From: CAWIUB01 sp963839995
Lineage (GTDB): Bacteria; Actinomycetota; Actinomycetes; Mycobacteriales; Jatrophihabitantaceae
DNA: 64,000 nt
Direction of reading: 5' to 3'
Assembly: GCA_963839995.1 (NCBI GenBank)
Contig: CAWIXH010000001.1
Span: 496,001-560,000, forward strand
Part shown: positions 62,270 through 64,000 of the stretch, in pieces
How positions within the stretch are numbered: the stretch's first letter is position 1
Layout: the number at the start of each line of letters is the position of its first letter
The notes under the pieces: generated by a model
Databases searched by the model: none
What the model saw: only the letters and a program-made list of their open reading frames with translations
What the model was told of the DNA's origin: nothing
Translations under genes and position numbers: made by a program

Positions 62270-63405
62270 TCACACGCACGGGTGAACACCTCCGACACGA
62301 ACACCTTGCCGCCGTCGATCACGATCGTGTCCGGCACGATCACCGGCCGTGCCGCCGCCAACTCCATCCGCGCGTCGATGTCCAGCAGCCGCTCGTAGGG
62401 AAGCAGCGAGGCCGACATGCGCAGCGCCTGCGACCAGCCTGGTCGCATCGGCTCCGGAACCAGCATCCGCGCCAGCAGTAGCGCTGCGTCGACCGCCTTC
62501 GTGCCCACCGGCCGAAGCACGGCCGCGCAGACCGTCCGTGTCGCGATATCCACCCCGATCGTCAGATCGGCCCGCGCCACCATGCCGTTGTCCAACAGCA
62601 CCAGCACGTCGATCGGCGTCGAGTCGATCTGCACCTGCTCACCCGGCCGGGCCGCGAACGACGGCGTGAACACCCCCTGCGGGCGGTTCGCCGTCTGCCG
62701 GCGCGTCACCGCCGACCCGAACGAGTGCCGCCCTGCGGCAAGGCCGTCGATCAGTTTGTAGAACGTTGACCGGCCCGGCATCGGCACCACACGCGGCCCG
62801 TGCACGTCGTCGACGTACTTGCCGACCCGCCGGATCAACCGCGACCGTGTGCCGGTCGACTGGTCGGTCTCGGCATCCAACACCGCGCGGGTCGCCTCGA
62901 CCACGCGTGCATCGACCCGCCCGGTCGCCGACCACTCCCGCGCGGCTCGCTGATCGATCAACCCCCACAGACCTTGCTCGGCGTAGCGGGCCCGGCGTCC
63001 CTGCACCGTCCGGACGCTCACGCCCAACTCGGCCGCCTTCGCCGCGTCACGCTGCCCGACCGTCGTGGCCTGCGGGTCGAAGCCGTGGCCCGGCGACGTG
63101 CCCGGCTCCGCACCGTGGGGCAAGCCGGTCTCGACCTCGACCACGTGGCGTTCCCACTCCCGCGCCGCAGCCAGCACGTCTTCCGGCAATCCATCCAGAA
63201 GGCCGAGCGGCTCGATCTGCGTCGGCTCCTCCGCGCCGGTCACCGCGAACCCGGGCGAGGCGAACAGGTGCGAGGCCAGCACGACCTGGTCCAGCCCCGC
63301 GCTCGACCGCAGCCGAACACTCGTCCCCACCAGCGCGAGGACCTGGTGCTCGCCGTCGTCGAACGCAACCCAATCACCAGGGCGCAGCGCCGCAGCACGT
63401 GTCAT
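62270..63405 (-). pseudogene. tnsB: TnsB transposase, 5' part (split by IS256)
   Basis: ATG 63405 (MTRAAALRPGDWVAFDDGE) overlaps the tnsA stop by 4 bases. HTH domains (QRDAAKAAELGVSVRTVQGRRARY; RSTFYKLIDGL) precede the rve core: EQVQIDSTPIDVLVLLDNG (first Asp) and PDTIVIDGGKVFVSEVF (second Asp). The frame runs into IS256 copy 2 at 62269. This loss should immobilise the Tn7-like element unless the IS excises precisely or a second TnsB acts in trans. Confidence 0.92.
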
Positions 63406-64000
63406 CGCAGGGCCGATCGCACGACCGTGCCCACATGCAACGGAACCTGCACCTCGCAGGTTAACTCGCCGCACCACAACAGGTGAAACAGGATCGGCAA
63501 CACCTTGATCGGGTCGCCCACGGCGCTCGCGCCGTCAATCAAGCCCCTCGGCGCGGCGAACGTCTCGTGCAGCGCCGCCGCGACTTCGCTCATCGCGTGC
63601 CGCGGATGCCGGTAGCCGGCAAACCAGCGAACGTTCGACGTAACCACCGGATCCGTCGCGCCGACCAAGCGGTACTCCCAGCCCAGCTCGGCGCAGACCG
63701 AAGCAGTTGCGTCGAACTTCGCGGCGTCTTTCTCCGGGCGTCGTTCCACTGGCCGGCAGTCGATCACCACTGCAGAGCCGTCCTCGCGGCGCGCGAAGTA
63801 GTCCGGGCAGTGCGAGACCGCCGCCGCGGCCTCGTCACGCCAGGACAGCCAGAACGGCTGCGACGCAATCCCCACGACACGCGGGTCGAAGTCGAGCAGC
63901 ATCACGTGGTCGCGCTCGAGCCACGACTCGAAGCCGACGTGGCGGCCCATCGTGGCCGACCACCACAGGCCGCTCAGATGCCGCTGGCCCTTGCGGGAGC
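63402..64000 (-). CDS. tnsA: TnsA-like endonuclease, partial at window edge
   Basis: The frame is open to the window end; residues SRKGQRHLSGLWWSAT precede the first internal ATG (63950), so the true start lies outside. FESWLERDHVMLLDFDP holds the catalytic Glu, HCPDYFARREDGSAVVIDCRPVE the Asp and a basic residue (Arg where classical TnsA has Lys). This resembles the actinobacterial TnsA endonuclease N-terminal domain, which cuts the 5' strands for cut-and-paste transposition. Overlaps tnsB by 4 bases. Confidence 0.85.
   Translation of the reverse strand, partial: SRKGQRHLSGLWWSATMGRHVGFESWLERDHVMLLDFDPRVVGIASQPFWLSWRDEAAAAVSHCPDYFARREDGSAVVIDCRPVERRPEKDAAKFDATASVCAELGWEYRLVGATDPVVTSNVRWFAGYRHPRHAMSEVAAALHETFAAPRGLIDGASAVGDPIKVLPILFHLLWCGELTCEVQVPLHVGTVVRSALR

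Noticed and set aside
1..64000. CRISPR arrays, rRNA, tRNA and plasmid replication genes
   Set aside because: Looked for spaced direct repeats, conserved RNA arms and Rep-type proteins throughout; none was convincing.

Overview
This window comes from a high-GC Gram-positive bacterium, almost certainly an actinomycete. The signs are very GC-rich codon use, frequent GTG starts, a divergent ECF41 sigma factor and carboxymuconolactone-decarboxylase-like gene pair, and actinobacterial regulator families. I lean towards Pseudonocardia-like or Frankia-like lineages, but the sequence alone does not fix the genus. No tRNA, rRNA, CRISPR array or replication origin was recognised. The window is an accessory region dominated by nested mobile elements, and many host genes are cut, frameshifted or reduced to fragments.

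Layout. 1-9.1 kb holds a partial regulator, a 5'-3' exonuclease, a glutamine synthetase fragment, a VOC protein, a hydrolase-LuxR protein whose HTH end is duplicated in inverted orientation beyond a GNAT gene, a frameshifted DUF1801 gene and a 530-aa DUF6930/DUF7309-like protein. 9.1-10.8 kb is a truncated copy of a two-gene insertion element (HTH/DUF6431 protein plus DDE transposase). 10.8-15.9 kb is a leftward redox operon (quinone-oxidoreductase-like, DUF4267, NAD(P)H-binding, esterase, membrane flavin reductase). It faces a MarR gene across two palindromic operators. 16-25 kb carries small regulators and enzymes, an IS1380 element, the ECF41 pair, an ArsR/SRPBCC operon and a GntR-ABC transporter operon whose permease is cut by the second copy of the DUF6431 element.

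That second copy (25.4-29.8 kb) has its transposase interrupted by a complete group II intron. It is followed by two tyrosine recombinases, the second cut by an IS3 element (32.9-34.2 kb), and then an HTH/membrane-protein pair. A methyltransferase gene is split by IS256 copy 1 (35.4-37.2 kb). 38-45 kb has small membrane proteins, a frameshifted VOC gene, an MpaB-family oxygenase, an M48 protease and a three-gene operon of unknown function. 45.4-49 kb is an IS110 gene split by a 2.7-kb three-gene element encoding a large serine recombinase and ending in inverted repeats.

49.1-56.6 kb is an HxlR-controlled SDR-RidA-MFS operon. Its MFS gene is interrupted by a nest (unknown 4-bp-TSD element, group II intron, IS1634). 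56.7-57 kb keeps a fragment of a type I restriction hsdR gene abutting the 3' end (domains V and VI) of a third group II intron. 57.3-64 kb is a Tn7-like transposition module (tniQ, tnsC, tnsB, tnsA, transcribed leftward) whose tnsB is interrupted by IS256 copy 2.

Several insertions are clean enough that removing the element and one target repeat restores an open frame: IS256 in tnsB (677 aa), the nest in the MFS gene (506 aa) and the group II intron in the transposase. At least six ordinary genes also carry apparent single-base frameshifts. Either the region is decaying or the assembly has residual indel errors, and raw reads would decide. The most novel-looking unit is the serine-recombinase element at 45.68-48.37 kb.
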